From: an uncultured Phocaeicola sp.
GTDB lineage: Bacteria; Bacteroidota; Bacteroidia; Bacteroidales; Bacteroidaceae
Direction of reading: 5' to 3'
Length of the DNA: 64,000 nt
Assembly (NCBI GenBank): GCA_944320815.1
Contig: CALUIZ010000001.1
Location: 62,001 to 126,000, forward strand
Positions within the stretch are counted from its first letter, which is position 1. Every line of letters begins with the position of its first letter. Position numbers and translations under genes: made by a program. Shown piece by piece: positions 44,658 through 53,441 of the stretch. Below the pieces are notes generated by a model. It was not told where the DNA came from, made no database searches, and saw only the letters and a list, made by a program, of their open reading frames with translations.

Positions 44658-45962
44658 TCACGAATAACGCTTCGGGTAGCGGAACAGGATACTCAGCAGA
44701 GCGGCGACTCCCAATGCCATGGGATAGTACAGGTAGCAGATGATGGCGAGAGGGGAGAGCTGTGTCAGTCCTGCGGCGATAAGCATCTGTGCCCCGTAGG
44801 GAATGATGCCCTGCACCACACACGAAAATGTGTCGAGAATGCTGGCACTCTTCCGCTTGTCCACTCTGTACTGGTCGGCAATGTCACTGGCAAGAGGTCC
44901 CACGGTGATGATGGCAATGGTATTGTTGGCCGTGCAGACGTTGGCCAGACTTACAAGTGCGGCAATGCTCAGTTCGGCTCCGCGCTTGCTTTTGATATGT
45001 TTCGTAAGGCGGTGGAGGATATAGTCTATCCCTCCGTTGAAACGGATCAGTTCAAGCAGTCCTCCGGCCATCAGCGTGACGATAATCAGTTCGCCCATCC
45101 CGATGATGCCTTCTCCCATGGAACCGAACCATGCGAAAAAGTCGAAACTTCCGCAAGCCATCCCGATGATGCCCGTCGAGAGAATGCCGAGCACCAGCAC
45201 CAGCATCACATTCATTCCGGCGATGGCCGTGCCGAGCACAATGATGTAGGGAATCACCTTTACCCATTCCACAGTTCCGGCCGCCTGTGTCACTTCCATA
45301 TGACTGCCGTAAATTATATAATAGACGAACACGGCCGCCGCCGCAGGAATGGCAATCAGAAAATTGGCGCGGAACTTGTCGCGCATCACACAACCTTGCG
45401 TGCGGGTGGCGGCGATAGTCGTGTCTGATATGAATGAAAGATTGTCACCGAAAAACGCTCCCCCTACCACAATCGCCGTCATGAACACGACACTGACATC
45501 TGTCTTTGCCGCGATTCCGGCAGCCACAGGAACAAGTGCGACAATGGTGCCTACAGAGGTTCCGATAGAAAGGGATATGAAGCACGACGCGAGAAAAATC
45601 CCTGCCAGCAGCAGATTCCCGGGAAGAAGCTGCATGGTGAGATTCACCGTGGCATCTATCGCACCCATGGCCTTGGCCGACTCAGCAAAGGCTCCGGCCA
45701 TGATGAAAATCCATATCATCAGCATGATGTTCTTGTTCGCCGCTCCGCCCGAATACTGTACGAGGCGGTCGTTCAGGCTGAGTCCCTTCGTGATGGCCAC
45801 TGCATAAGCGGAAGCCCCCATGAAAGCGACCGTGATGGGAACCTTATAGAAATCATCGACAATCAGTGAGGTGACGAGATACATGCACAGAAACACGACC
45901 AGCGGACTCAATGCCCAGGCGTTCGGCTTGTTGATGATAGGAGTGAGTTTGTTATAGTCCAT
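44658..45962 (-). CDS. NhaC-family Na+/H+ antiporter
   Basis: 434 residues with about 11-12 hydrophobic segments. Conserved NhaC features are visible: SIGTSVGTIVALVPVA in the first half, GAFFGDNLSFISDTTIAATRTQGC near 185-205, and NNTIAIITVGPLA near 345. It exchanges sodium (or an amine/organic acid, as in related MleN proteins) for protons across the inner membrane. It is separated from uxaA by a terminator, so it is its own transcription unit. Its 3' end faces the broken prfH-like gene and marks the right border of the island. Confidence 0.88.
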   Translation of the reverse strand: MDYNKLTPIINKPNAWALSPLVVFLCMYLVTSLIVDDFYKVPITVAFMGASAYAVAITKGLSLNDRLVQYSGGAANKNIMLMIWIFIMAGAFAESAKAMGAIDATVNLTMQLLPGNLLLAGIFLASCFISLSIGTSVGTIVALVPVAAGIAAKTDVSVVFMTAIVVGGAFFGDNLSFISDTTIAATRTQGCVMRDKFRANFLIAIPAAAAVFVYYIIYGSHMEVTQAAGTVEWVKVIPYIIVLGTAIAGMNVMLVLVLGILSTGIIGMACGSFDFFAWFGSMGEGIIGMGELIIVTLMAGGLLELIRFNGGIDYILHRLTKHIKSKRGAELSIAALVSLANVCTANNTIAIITVGPLASDIADQYRVDKRKSASILDTFSCVVQGIIPYGAQMLIAAGLTQLSPLAIICYLYYPMALGVAALLSILFRYPKRYS

Positions 45963-46160
45963 ACCCTTCTTCTGCTATAAAAAATTAAGAATGGCGCAAA
46001 GATAACACTTTTATACTTCGTATGATGCCATTTTGCGCAATTCCTTTTGTCGGGATAGGGAGACACGATGTGGAATGACGCTCTGGAAAGGGGAAAGGAC
46101 TGCGGATGCGGACCGTCCCCAACGGAAACGCACGTCCGGAAACAAGCCGTTATCCAAGAA

Positions 46161-46202
46161 AAAACAGGCGGCTGTCTTTTCTTCAACAACCGCCTGTTTT
46201 TC
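46161..46202 (-). terminator. Terminator after uxaA
   Basis: An 11-bp perfect stem (AAAACAGGCGG at 46161-46171, its complement at 46190-46200) with T/A tracts on both sides, 36 bases past the uxaA stop. Confidence 0.88.
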
Positions 46203-46237
46203 TGGGAATATATGCTCGGTTTCCTTTCTCGCCGTCC

Positions 46238-47731
46238 TTACAATGTCACGCCGTTCTTGAAGATGGCAATTTCGCGATAGCCTTTCTTTTCGTTGTTCAC
46301 ATATTCACCGCTTGCCACTTTCACGACATACTCAATGAAACGTCTGCATGTGACCTCCATCGGCTCGTTCTCCACAATCACTCCGGCATTGAAGTCAATC
46401 CATCCCGGCTTGCGTTTCGCAAGGTCCGAGTTGGTGGATATCTTCATGGTCGGGACGTATGTGCCGAAAGGCGTTCCGCGGCCGGTAGTGAACAACACCA
46501 GATGGCAGCCGCACGAAGCCAGTGCCGTAGCCGCCACCAGATCGTTTCCCGGCGCAGAAAGGAGATTCAGTCCCTTTCCCTGCAGACGTTCCCCGTATGC
46601 CATTACTCCCGACACATAGCTTTTGCCACATTTCTGAGTACATCCCAACGCCTTTTCTTCCAGCGTAGAAATACCTCCGGCCTTGTTCCCCGGTGAAGGG
46701 TTCTCTCCCACAGGTTCCCCATGCGACAGGAAATATGCCTTGAAGTCATTGATCAGGCGAACCGTCTGTCCGAACAGTTCAGGCGTTTTGCAGCGGTTCA
46801 TCAGAATCGTTTCCGCACCGAACATTTCCGGCACTTCCGTCAGTACGGAGGTGCCTCCCTGCGCAATCAGGAAATCAGAGAACATTCCTAGCAACGGGTT
46901 GGCTGTGATTCCCGAAAATCCGTCCGACCCTCCGCACTTCAGTCCCACGCGCAGCTCGGACAACGGAATGTCCTCACGTTTGTCTTCACGGCATTTCGCA
47001 TAAAGTTCACGCAGAATCTTCATTCCTTCTTCATATTCATCCTCCACTTTCTGAGCCACCATGAACTTGATGCGGTCTTCATCATACGGGCCGATGAACT
47101 CCCGGAAAATGTCCGGCTGGTTGTTCTCACATCCCAGACCGACCACCAGCACCGCTCCCGCATTCGGATGCAGCACCATGTCGCGCAGAATCTTCTTTGT
47201 GTTCTCATGATCCTCTCCCAACTGGGAGCATCCGTAATTATGGGGGAAAGCCATGATGGCGTCCACACCCTCTCCGCCGTTCGTCTCGCGGCGCAGTCCT
47301 TCCGCAAGCTGGCTGACAATGCCATTCACGCATCCTACCGTAGGGACAATCCATATCTCATTGCGGATGCCCACATCACCGTTTCTGCGCCGGTATCCCT
47401 TGAATGTCAGATGCTCGTCGGGAATGTCGAGCGAGACCGTCACGGGATTGTATGTATAATCCAGCAGTCCCGCCAGGTTGGTCCTGATGTCCTTCTCACA
47501 AATCCAGCATCCCTGAGGCACGTCCCGGTTGACATGACCGATAGGATAGCCATATTTGATGACATTTTCCCCCTCCTTGAAGTCTTTCAGCGTCACTTTA
47601 TGTCCGGCCGGCACATCCGTCTGCAGCAGGATGTTTTGTCCGTCCAGTTGAATCATCTCGCCCGCATGAAGGGGAGAGATGGCAACGGCCACATTGTCGG
47701 CCGGATTGATTTTCAGATAAGTTGTTTCCAT
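46238..47731 (-). CDS. uxaA: Altronate dehydratase
   Basis: Dehydrates D-altronate to 2-keto-3-deoxygluconate (KDG) in galacturonate breakdown. 497 residues. The N-terminal SAF domain (NVAVAISPLHAGEMI) and the long UxaA C-terminal domain are fused as in E. coli UxaA, with HNYGCSQLGEDHENT near 164-178, GLGCENNQ near 199 and GLKCGGSDGFSG near 262-274 as metal- and substrate-binding segments. It lies 16 bp after the LacI-type regulator and is divergent from kdgK-eda, so three enzymes of one route share this locus. Confidence 0.95.
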   Translation of the reverse strand: METTYLKINPADNVAVAISPLHAGEMIQLDGQNILLQTDVPAGHKVTLKDFKEGENVIKYGYPIGHVNRDVPQGCWICEKDIRTNLAGLLDYTYNPVTVSLDIPDEHLTFKGYRRRNGDVGIRNEIWIVPTVGCVNGIVSQLAEGLRRETNGGEGVDAIMAFPHNYGCSQLGEDHENTKKILRDMVLHPNAGAVLVVGLGCENNQPDIFREFIGPYDEDRIKFMVAQKVEDEYEEGMKILRELYAKCREDKREDIPLSELRVGLKCGGSDGFSGITANPLLGMFSDFLIAQGGTSVLTEVPEMFGAETILMNRCKTPELFGQTVRLINDFKAYFLSHGEPVGENPSPGNKAGGISTLEEKALGCTQKCGKSYVSGVMAYGERLQGKGLNLLSAPGNDLVAATALASCGCHLVLFTTGRGTPFGTYVPTMKISTNSDLAKRKPGWIDFNAGVIVENEPMEVTCRRFIEYVVKVASGEYVNNEKKGYREIAIFKNGVTL

Positions 47732-47747
47732 TTATATATTTGATTGG

Positions 47748-48842
47748 TTATTCATAAGTGTGGGCATCAAAATAAAAGTCGATGTTGTCAGCCGAAATCA
47801 GATTGATAGGCATGTAATTGCACGGCTTTATTTTCTTTTTGAGAATCAAATGGTTACACAGACACTCTATGCTGTTGTATCCCTGCATGGTGGGCTGCTG
47901 CGCAATGACAAAGTCGATGGTTCCGGCCTTCATGCATTCGACGTTCCTCCGCAGAAGGTCATACCCCATCAGGTGAAAATCCTTCCGGTGATGCTTCAGC
48001 ATGTATTCCCCTACCAGATAGGCCTTCGAATTGAAAGTGATGCCACAATTAACCTGAGGATGACTGCGGAAGAAATCATCAAGCAGCTTCTCGTCCTGTC
48101 CGGGCTGCTTGGCATAGAGATTCAGCTCCCACATCTTCAGGCCGGGAGCGTGCTCCCGCATGTAATCATAGAAACCTTCTTCCCGGTGCAACTGCTGGTT
48201 TGAGCCGAGACGGCCTTCATAAATCTGGCGGAAAAGCACGATTCCGGAACTCTCCCGTGCCAGCATATGCAGGATGCGCGCGGCGAAATATCCGCTCTTC
48301 TGCGCATGCTGCCCATAGAAAGCCAGCGGATTCAGCTTCGGGATGTTTGAGTCTATAAATATATAAGGTATGCCCAGACGCTGCAGCAGGCAGACGAAAT
48401 GCGACGTCTCTTCTTCAATCGTTGGCGAAAGGATTACGCCGTCCGGATTTGATTCAAGCAGACGGTTTCCCGCCTCCACAAATGACCCGAATTCATACTG
48501 GTCATAATAAAGGGTGTCCAAGGAAATGTGGAAGTCGGAAAACGAACTGACCGCCTGACTCATGCCTTTCTCCACGTCTTCCCAATAGTCTCCCTCCGAA
48601 TGGTCGGGCAGGAGGCAGGCGAAAGCATATTTCTTGTTCGAGGCCAGTGCGCTGGCATACATGTTGGGCTGATAATTGAGCTGCTTCAGGATTTCCTCCA
48701 CTTTCTGTCTGCTCGCGGGTGACACTCCCGAACGGGAATGCAGTACACGGTCGACTGTCCCTACGGAGACTCCCGCCAGACGGGCGATGTCCTTTATCCT
48801 GATTCGTTCTTGCTGTTTTTCCATATCCGTCTTTGCATCCAT
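47748..48842 (-). CDS. LacI-family regulator of the hexuronate genes
   Basis: 364 residues. The N-terminal LacI helix-turn-helix is typical (IRIKDIARLAGVSVGTVDRVLHS, about 15-37, then the hinge helix NYQPNMYASAL). The C-terminal periplasmic-binding-protein-like domain should bind a sugar acid such as KDG or a hexuronate; this is inferred from neighbours. The start chosen gives 14 residues ahead of the HTH; the second Met (MEKQQERIRIKD) is an alternative. It is co-directional with uxaA and divergent from kdgK, whose promoter carries a palindrome it could bind. Confidence 0.92.
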   Translation of the reverse strand: MDAKTDMEKQQERIRIKDIARLAGVSVGTVDRVLHSRSGVSPASRQKVEEILKQLNYQPNMYASALASNKKYAFACLLPDHSEGDYWEDVEKGMSQAVSSFSDFHISLDTLYYDQYEFGSFVEAGNRLLESNPDGVILSPTIEEETSHFVCLLQRLGIPYIFIDSNIPKLNPLAFYGQHAQKSGYFAARILHMLARESSGIVLFRQIYEGRLGSNQQLHREEGFYDYMREHAPGLKMWELNLYAKQPGQDEKLLDDFFRSHPQVNCGITFNSKAYLVGEYMLKHHRKDFHLMGYDLLRRNVECMKAGTIDFVIAQQPTMQGYNSIECLCNHLILKKKIKPCNYMPINLISADNIDFYFDAHTYE

Positions 48843-48907
48843 ATAGAAAGTACACGTGAAAGGAGTTTTCTTAAAAAATTTTTTATGGATACAAATATAT
48901 CACTTTT

Positions 48908-48950
48908 TTTGGTATTTAAAAAATAAATCGTACCTTTGTGTGCGTGCACA
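48908..48950 (+). promoter_or_regulatory. kdgK promoter with candidate LacI-type operator
   Basis: TTTG at 48908-48911 and TACCTTTG at 48931-48938, 19 bases apart, form a near-consensus Bacteroidota promoter. Directly after the -7 box lies TGTGCGTGCACA (48939-48950), a palindrome around a two-base centre that overlaps the expected transcription start. Further CACGTG sites lie at 48853-48858 and 48994-48999 in the same intergenic region. Confidence 0.7.
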
Positions 48951-49047
48951 GAATGGATATTCCTCACATGTCGGTTATAATCCGAAAGTCGGACACGTGC
49001 ACGGGAACAAGAAAATTCATTCATTAAATAAGTATAAACAAACTACA

Positions 49048-50070
49048 ATGGGAAAAATTGTTACTTTAGGCGAAATCATGCTGAGATTGTCCACGCCGGG
49101 CAATACTCGCTTTGTTCAGTCGGATAACTTTGACGTTGTCTATGGTGGTGGTGAAGCGAATGTGGCTGTCAGCTGCGCAAACTATGGTCACGACGCTTAC
49201 TTTGTAACCAAACTGCCGAAACACGAAATCGGACAGTGCGCGCTCAACGCACTGCGCAAATACGGTGTAAAGACTGACTATATCGCACGCGGCGGCGACC
49301 GTCTGGGTATCTATTACCTCGAAACCGGTGCTTCCATGCGTCCGAGCAAAGTGATTTACGACCGCGCTCATTCTTCTATCGCTGAAGCTGACCCTTCTGA
49401 CTTTGATTTTGACGCAATCATGGAAGGTGCCGACTGGTTCCATTGGTCGGGTATCACTCCGGCTATCTCCGACAAGGCCGCAGAACTGACGAAACTGGCG
49501 TGCGAAGCTGCCAAGCGTCACGGAGTAACTGTTTCCGTTGACCTGAACTTCCGCAAGAAACTCTGGACTAAGGAAAAGGCTCAGTCCATCATGCGTCCGT
49601 TGATGCAGTATGTAGATGTATGCATCGGCAACGAAGAGGATGCGGAACTCTGTCTGGGATTCAAGCCGGATGCAGACGTGGAAGGAGGAAAGACTGATGC
49701 GGAAGGATACAAGGGAATCTTCACGGCAATGGCTAAGGAGTTTGGCTTCAAATATGTAATCTCTACGCTGCGTGAATCATTCTCCGCAACGCACAACGGC
49801 TGGAAGGCGATGATTTATAACGGCGAGGAATTCTATACTTCCAAACGTTATGACATCAACCCGATCATTGACCGTGTAGGTGGCGGTGACTCTTTCTCCG
49901 GCGGTATCATCCATGGTCTGCTGACAAAACCGACCCAGGGCGAGGCTCTGGAATTCGCGGTAGCCGCTTCTGCCCTGAAGCATACCATTAACGGTGACTT
50001 CAATCTGGTATCCGTAGAAGAAGTGGAAGCACTGGCGGGCGGTGACGCAAGCGGTCGAGTACAACGTTAA
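49048..50070 (+). CDS. kdgK: 2-dehydro-3-deoxygluconokinase (KDG kinase)
   Basis: Phosphorylates KDG to KDPG. 340 residues from the ATG at 49048 (MGKIVTLGEIMLRL); the open frame reaches 48856 but that part covers the promoter and operator. PfkB/ribokinase-fold motifs: YGGGEANVAVSCANYG near 32-47 and VGGGDSFSGG near 277-286 with the catalytic base Asp281. A 5' leader of about 100 bases separates it from the promoter. It is 27 bp upstream of eda, its pathway successor. Confidence 0.94.
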   Translation: MGKIVTLGEIMLRLSTPGNTRFVQSDNFDVVYGGGEANVAVSCANYGHDAYFVTKLPKHEIGQCALNALRKYGVKTDYIARGGDRLGIYYLETGASMRPSKVIYDRAHSSIAEADPSDFDFDAIMEGADWFHWSGITPAISDKAAELTKLACEAAKRHGVTVSVDLNFRKKLWTKEKAQSIMRPLMQYVDVCIGNEEDAELCLGFKPDADVEGGKTDAEGYKGIFTAMAKEFGFKYVISTLRESFSATHNGWKAMIYNGEEFYTSKRYDINPIIDRVGGGDSFSGGIIHGLLTKPTQGEALEFAVAASALKHTINGDFNLVSVEEVEALAGGDASGRVQR

Positions 50071-50097
50071 TGTTTCATTTTGATAAAGCATAAAGAA

Positions 50098-50766
50098 ATG
50101 GCAAAATTTGATAAAATAGCCGTGCTGAACAAAATCGGTTCAACCGGAATGGTTCCTGTGTTCTATCACAAAGATGCGGAAATAGCAAAGAAGGTGGTAA
50201 AGGCTTGCTATGAAGGCGGTGTCCGTGCTTTCGAATTCACCAACCGTGGAGACTTCGCTCATGAAGTGTTCGAGGAAGTGGTGAAATTCGCCGCCAAAGA
50301 ATGCCCGGAAATGGCCATGGGTGTAGGTTCTGTAGTTGATCCTGCTACGGCAGCTCTCTATATCCAGTTGGGTGCCAATTTTGTGGTAGGCCCGCTGTTC
50401 AATCCTGAAATAGCCAAGGTCTGCAACCGCCGTCTGGTAGCTTATACTCCGGGATGCGGAAGTGTGTCAGAAGTAGGCTTCGCTCAGGAAGTGGGCTGCG
50501 ACCTCTGCAAAATCTTCCCCGGTGACGTGTTGGGACCGAAACTGGTCAAAGGGATGCTGGCACCGATGCCATGGTCAAAACTGATGGTTACGGGTGGCGT
50601 TGAACCGACTCAGGAGAATCTGACTTCCTGGATTAAGGCAGGAGTGTTCTGTGTGGGTATGGGTTCCAAGCTCTTCCCGAAAGACAAGGTTGCCGCTGAA
50701 GATTGGGCGTATATTACGGACAAATGTAAGGAAGCACTCGGCTACATCGCAGAGGCACGCAAATAA
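50098..50766 (+). CDS. eda: KDPG (2-keto-3-deoxy-6-phosphogluconate) aldolase
   Basis: Splits KDPG into pyruvate and glyceraldehyde-3-phosphate. 222 residues from the ATG at 50098; six codons upstream are in frame but less likely. Class I aldolase fold: Glu46 in [20 protein letters not shown] near 75-85, [10 protein letters not shown] near 116-125 and the Schiff-base Lys138 in [10 protein letters not shown]. With kdgK and divergent uxaA it completes altronate breakdown to central metabolism. Confidence 0.95.
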   Translation: MAKFDKIAVLNKIGSTGMVPVFYHKDAEIAKKVVKACYEGGVRAFEFTNRGDFAHEVFEEVVKFAAKECPEMAMGVGSVVDPATAALYIQLGANFVVGPLFNPEIAKVCNRRLVAYTPGCGSVSEVGFAQEVGCDLCKIFPGDVLGPKLVKGMLAPMPWSKLMVTGGVEPTQENLTSWIKAGVFCVGMGSKLFPKDKVAAEDWAYITDKCKEALGYIAEARK

Positions 50767-50797
50767 AGAATTCATTTTGTTTAAAGGTGTATAAATG

Positions 50798-50840
50798 GAA
50801 GACCTCGCCCGTGCTGTTTAATGCACGAAGCGGGGTCTTC
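50798..50840 (+). terminator. Hairpin after eda
   Basis: GAAGACC(T)CG...CGTGC / GCACG...CGGGGTCTTC forms a long imperfect stem 31 bases past the eda stop. There is no T run, so the terminator call is moderate. Confidence 0.5.
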
Positions 50841-50922
50841 ACATATACATATACAGGAAAATCTGGCGTGACCCGCCCCAATGAAAGAGCCGTGGCCCGG
50901 AAAAGATAAAACATCGGAAAAA

Positions 50923-50954
50923 GTTGAATGAATCCATAAAAATACTTACCTTTG
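50923..50954 (+). promoter_or_regulatory. Promoter of the Nif3-like gene
   Basis: GTTG at 50923-50926 and TACCTTTG at 50947-50954 with 20 bases between, matching Bacteroidota spacing; start codon 21 bases downstream. Confidence 0.65.
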
Positions 50955-50974
50955 CATGAAAATTTTCGTTTGAC

Positions 50975-52069
50975 ATGAAAATCAGAGAAATCGTAAATGC
51001 CCTTGAGACATTCGCGCCTCTGCCCTTGCAAGACGGATTCGACAATGCCGGACTGCAAATCGGACTGACAGATGCGGAAGCTACAGGGGCTTTGTTGTGT
51101 CTGGACGTGACTGAAGCTGTGGTGGACGAAGCCATCGCTCGGGGATTCAACCTGATAGTGTCGCATCATCCGTTGATATTCAAAGGCTACAAGTCAATAA
51201 CAGGCCGTGATTATGTGGAACGCTGCATAATGAAGGCCATAAGGAACGATATTGTGGTTTTTTCAATGCACACCAATCTTGACAATGCTCCGCAGGGAGT
51301 GAACTACAAGATAGCGGAAAAAATCGGTCTGAAAAATGTGAGCATACTTGCCTCCAAAGACAACATGTTGCTTAAACTGGTGACATTCGTTCCTGCCGGA
51401 AAAGAGGCGGAAGTGCGCAGTGCTTTATTTGAAGCGGGATGCGGCTGTATTGGGAATTACGATTCATGCAGCTATAACCTGAAAGGGGAAGGAACATTCC
51501 GCGCGCAGGAGGGCTGTCGTCCGTATTGCGGGAAAATAGGCGAAATGCACACCGAACCGGAAGTCCGCATTGAAACGATAGTGCCTGAATACAACAAAAA
51601 AGCGGCTGTGAAAGCGTTGCTTGCTATTCATCCATACGAAGAACCCGCATACGACTTGTATCCTCTTCAGAACAGCTGGAATCAGGTGGGTTCCGGAATG
51701 GTGGGATATCTGGAAGAACCGGAAACGGAGAGCAATTTCCTCCATCGTATCAAGAAGATTTTTGAAGTGGGGTGCGTGAAACACTCCCGCATGAGCGGAC
51801 GGCTCATTCAAAAAGTGGCATTGTGCGGAGGAGCAGGGGCATTCCTGTTGCCCAAAGCCGTATCGGCTCATGCAGATGTGTTCATTACGGGAGAGGTGAA
51901 ATATCATGACTATTTCAGTTACGAAAGTGAAATCCTGATTGCTGAAATCGGACATTACGAAAGCGAACAATATACGAAAGAAATTTTATATTCAATCATA
52001 CGGGAAATGTTTCCGACACTCGATGTGTGCATGACGCGTGTCAATACAAATCCCATCAAATATCTTTAA
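50975..52069 (+). CDS. Nif3/YbgI-like dinuclear metal-centre protein
   Basis: 364 residues, a Nif3 (GTP cyclohydrolase I type 2/NIF3) family hexamer of uncertain biochemical role. Metal-binding motifs: LIVSHHPLIFKG near 59-70, FSMHTNLDNAPQGVN near 90-104, and C-terminal GHYESEQ near 329-335. The insert between halves (about 125-230), with the CGCIGNYDSC segment, is the CutA-like domain found in long Nif3 proteins of Bacteroidota and Firmicutes. It is followed after 6 bp by a zinc-ribbon protein gene, a pairing common in this phylum. Confidence 0.9.
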   Translation: MKIREIVNALETFAPLPLQDGFDNAGLQIGLTDAEATGALLCLDVTEAVVDEAIARGFNLIVSHHPLIFKGYKSITGRDYVERCIMKAIRNDIVVFSMHTNLDNAPQGVNYKIAEKIGLKNVSILASKDNMLLKLVTFVPAGKEAEVRSALFEAGCGCIGNYDSCSYNLKGEGTFRAQEGCRPYCGKIGEMHTEPEVRIETIVPEYNKKAAVKALLAIHPYEEPAYDLYPLQNSWNQVGSGMVGYLEEPETESNFLHRIKKIFEVGCVKHSRMSGRLIQKVALCGGAGAFLLPKAVSAHADVFITGEVKYHDYFSYESEILIAEIGHYESEQYTKEILYSIIREMFPTLDVCMTRVNTNPIKYL

Positions 52070-52075
52070 GGAACT

Positions 52076-52870
52076 ATGACAAAAGAAGTGAAAAAAGACC
52101 CCAATGAAATGAGTGTGGAAGAAAAGCTGAAAGCATTGTATCAGCTGCAGACACTGGTGTCGGAGATTGACAAAATCAAAACTCTGAGAGGCGAACTTCC
52201 GCTCGAAGTGCAGGACCTGGAAGATGAAGTGACCGGCCTGACCACTCGTATTGAAAAGATCAAAGGCGAAATAGAAGACCTGAAGTCGAATATAGCCAGC
52301 AAAAAAATTGAAATCGAGACGGCCAAAGCCTCCATCGAAAAATATAAGGGGCAGCAGGAGAATGTGCGGAACAACCGTGAATTTGACGTGTTGAGCAAAG
52401 AAATCGAGTTCCAGACATTGGAAGTGGAATTGTGCGAAAAACGCATCAAAGAATATACAGCTGCAGCGAAATCAAAGGAGGAGGATATCGCAAAAAGCAC
52501 TGAAACGCTGGAGGAAAGGAAGAAGGATCTGGAGGTCAAGAAAACGGAACTTGATGACATCATTTCTGAGACCAAACAGGAAGAAGAGAAACTGAGAGAG
52601 AAGGCAAAGACGGTGGAGGCAACCATCGAACCGCGTCTGCTGCAGGCTTTCAAACGCATCCGCAAGAATTCCCACAACGGACTGGCCATCACATACGTGC
52701 AGCGTGACGCATGCGGAGGATGTTTCAACAAGATTCCGCCACAGAAGCAGATGGACATCCGTATGAGAAAGAAAATCATTGTCTGCGAATATTGCGGACG
52801 TATCATGATTGACCCTGAGCTGGCGGGAGTGGAACAAGAGAAGCACTTGGAAACAAAAATGAAAAAATAA
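52076..52870 (+). CDS. Coiled-coil protein with C4 zinc ribbon (CdsZ/zf-RING_7 type)
   Basis: 264 residues. Residues about 15-195 are a long Lys/Glu-rich coiled coil (ETAKASIEKYKGQQENVRNN and similar). The C-terminal zinc ribbon has CGGC near 218-221 and CEYC near 240-243. Proteins of this type occur next to Nif3 genes in many bacteria. Function is not settled; binding to nucleic acid or ribosome is often proposed. It is co-transcribed with the Nif3-like gene (6-bp gap) and ends at a bidirectional terminator. Confidence 0.88.
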   Translation: MTKEVKKDPNEMSVEEKLKALYQLQTLVSEIDKIKTLRGELPLEVQDLEDEVTGLTTRIEKIKGEIEDLKSNIASKKIEIETAKASIEKYKGQQENVRNNREFDVLSKEIEFQTLEVELCEKRIKEYTAAAKSKEEDIAKSTETLEERKKDLEVKKTELDDIISETKQEEEKLREKAKTVEATIEPRLLQAFKRIRKNSHNGLAITYVQRDACGGCFNKIPPQKQMDIRMRKKIIVCEYCGRIMIDPELAGVEQEKHLETKMKK

Positions 52871-52896
52871 GCAAAGCTGTTCAAAAGAAAAATCAG

Positions 52897-52935
52897 GCTC
52901 TGGAGTGACGGAATGTCATTTCAGAGCTTTTTTTA
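52897..52935. terminator. Bidirectional terminator between zinc-ribbon gene and HsdR_N-like gene
   Basis: A 13-bp stem with G-T pairs (52897-52909 and 52915-52927) followed by T7 on the plus strand, between two convergent stops 62 bases apart. Confidence 0.8.
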
Positions 52936-53385
52936 TCCCAAGTCGGGGAAGGCAGGAATGTCGGGCAGAAAAGCATAAGTCTTCGACGGATAGTCGATGC
53001 GGCAGCAGTAATGCCGGATACCGTTCGTCACAATCAGATAATCCACTTTCAGCACCATATTGTAGCGAGTAATCTGGTCGAACACCGACTGCGTGATTTC
53101 TATCTCCGGCGCTTTATATTCCACAATCATGCGCGGATTCAGGCTGCGGCCATAAAGTACCGTGTCGCATCTTTTCTTCGTGCCGTTCAGCATCACCTGA
53201 ACCTCATTGGCCAGCAGCCCCGCCGGATATCCCTTATGCTCAATCAGAAAATGGACAAAATGCTGCCGTACCCATTCTTCGGGTGTCAGCGCCACATATT
53301 TCTTTCTGAGAACGTCAAAAATATATCCTTTCCCATTCCTTGTGATGATTTTATGGGAATAACCGGGTAAGTTTAATGCCAACAT
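52933..53385 (-). CDS. Small HsdR_N-type nuclease-fold protein
   Basis: 150 residues resembling the N-terminal nuclease domain of type I restriction subunit HsdR (HSDR_N family), found as a stand-alone protein in many Bacteroidota. The PD-(D/E)xK-like core is visible: KRCDTVLYGRSLNPRMIVEYKAPEI near 72-96, with Asp in CDTV and Glu-x-Lys in VEYK. No methylase or specificity subunit is near, so it is not a restriction system by itself. Function unknown. It is divergent from AMP nucleosidase, whose promoter box starts 5 bases upstream of this start codon. Confidence 0.82.
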   Translation of the reverse strand: MLALNLPGYSHKIITRNGKGYIFDVLRKKYVALTPEEWVRQHFVHFLIEHKGYPAGLLANEVQVMLNGTKKRCDTVLYGRSLNPRMIVEYKAPEIEITQSVFDQITRYNMVLKVDYLIVTNGIRHYCCRIDYPSKTYAFLPDIPAFPDLG

Positions 53386-53389
53386 TTCG

Positions 53390-53397
53390 TAATTTTG
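53390..53397 (+). promoter_or_regulatory. -7 promoter box for amn
   Basis: TAATTTTG, 44 bases upstream of the amn start and nearly touching the start codon of the divergent HsdR_N-like gene. Confidence 0.5.
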
Positions 53398-53441
53398 CAG
53401 TTAAAGGTATTCAGTTCCTGATGCAAAAGTAAGAAAAGAAT

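Noticed and set aside
52933-53385. Remnant of a type I restriction system
   Set aside because: The protein is a complete small stand-alone HsdR_N-type protein and no hsdM or hsdS remains were seen around it.
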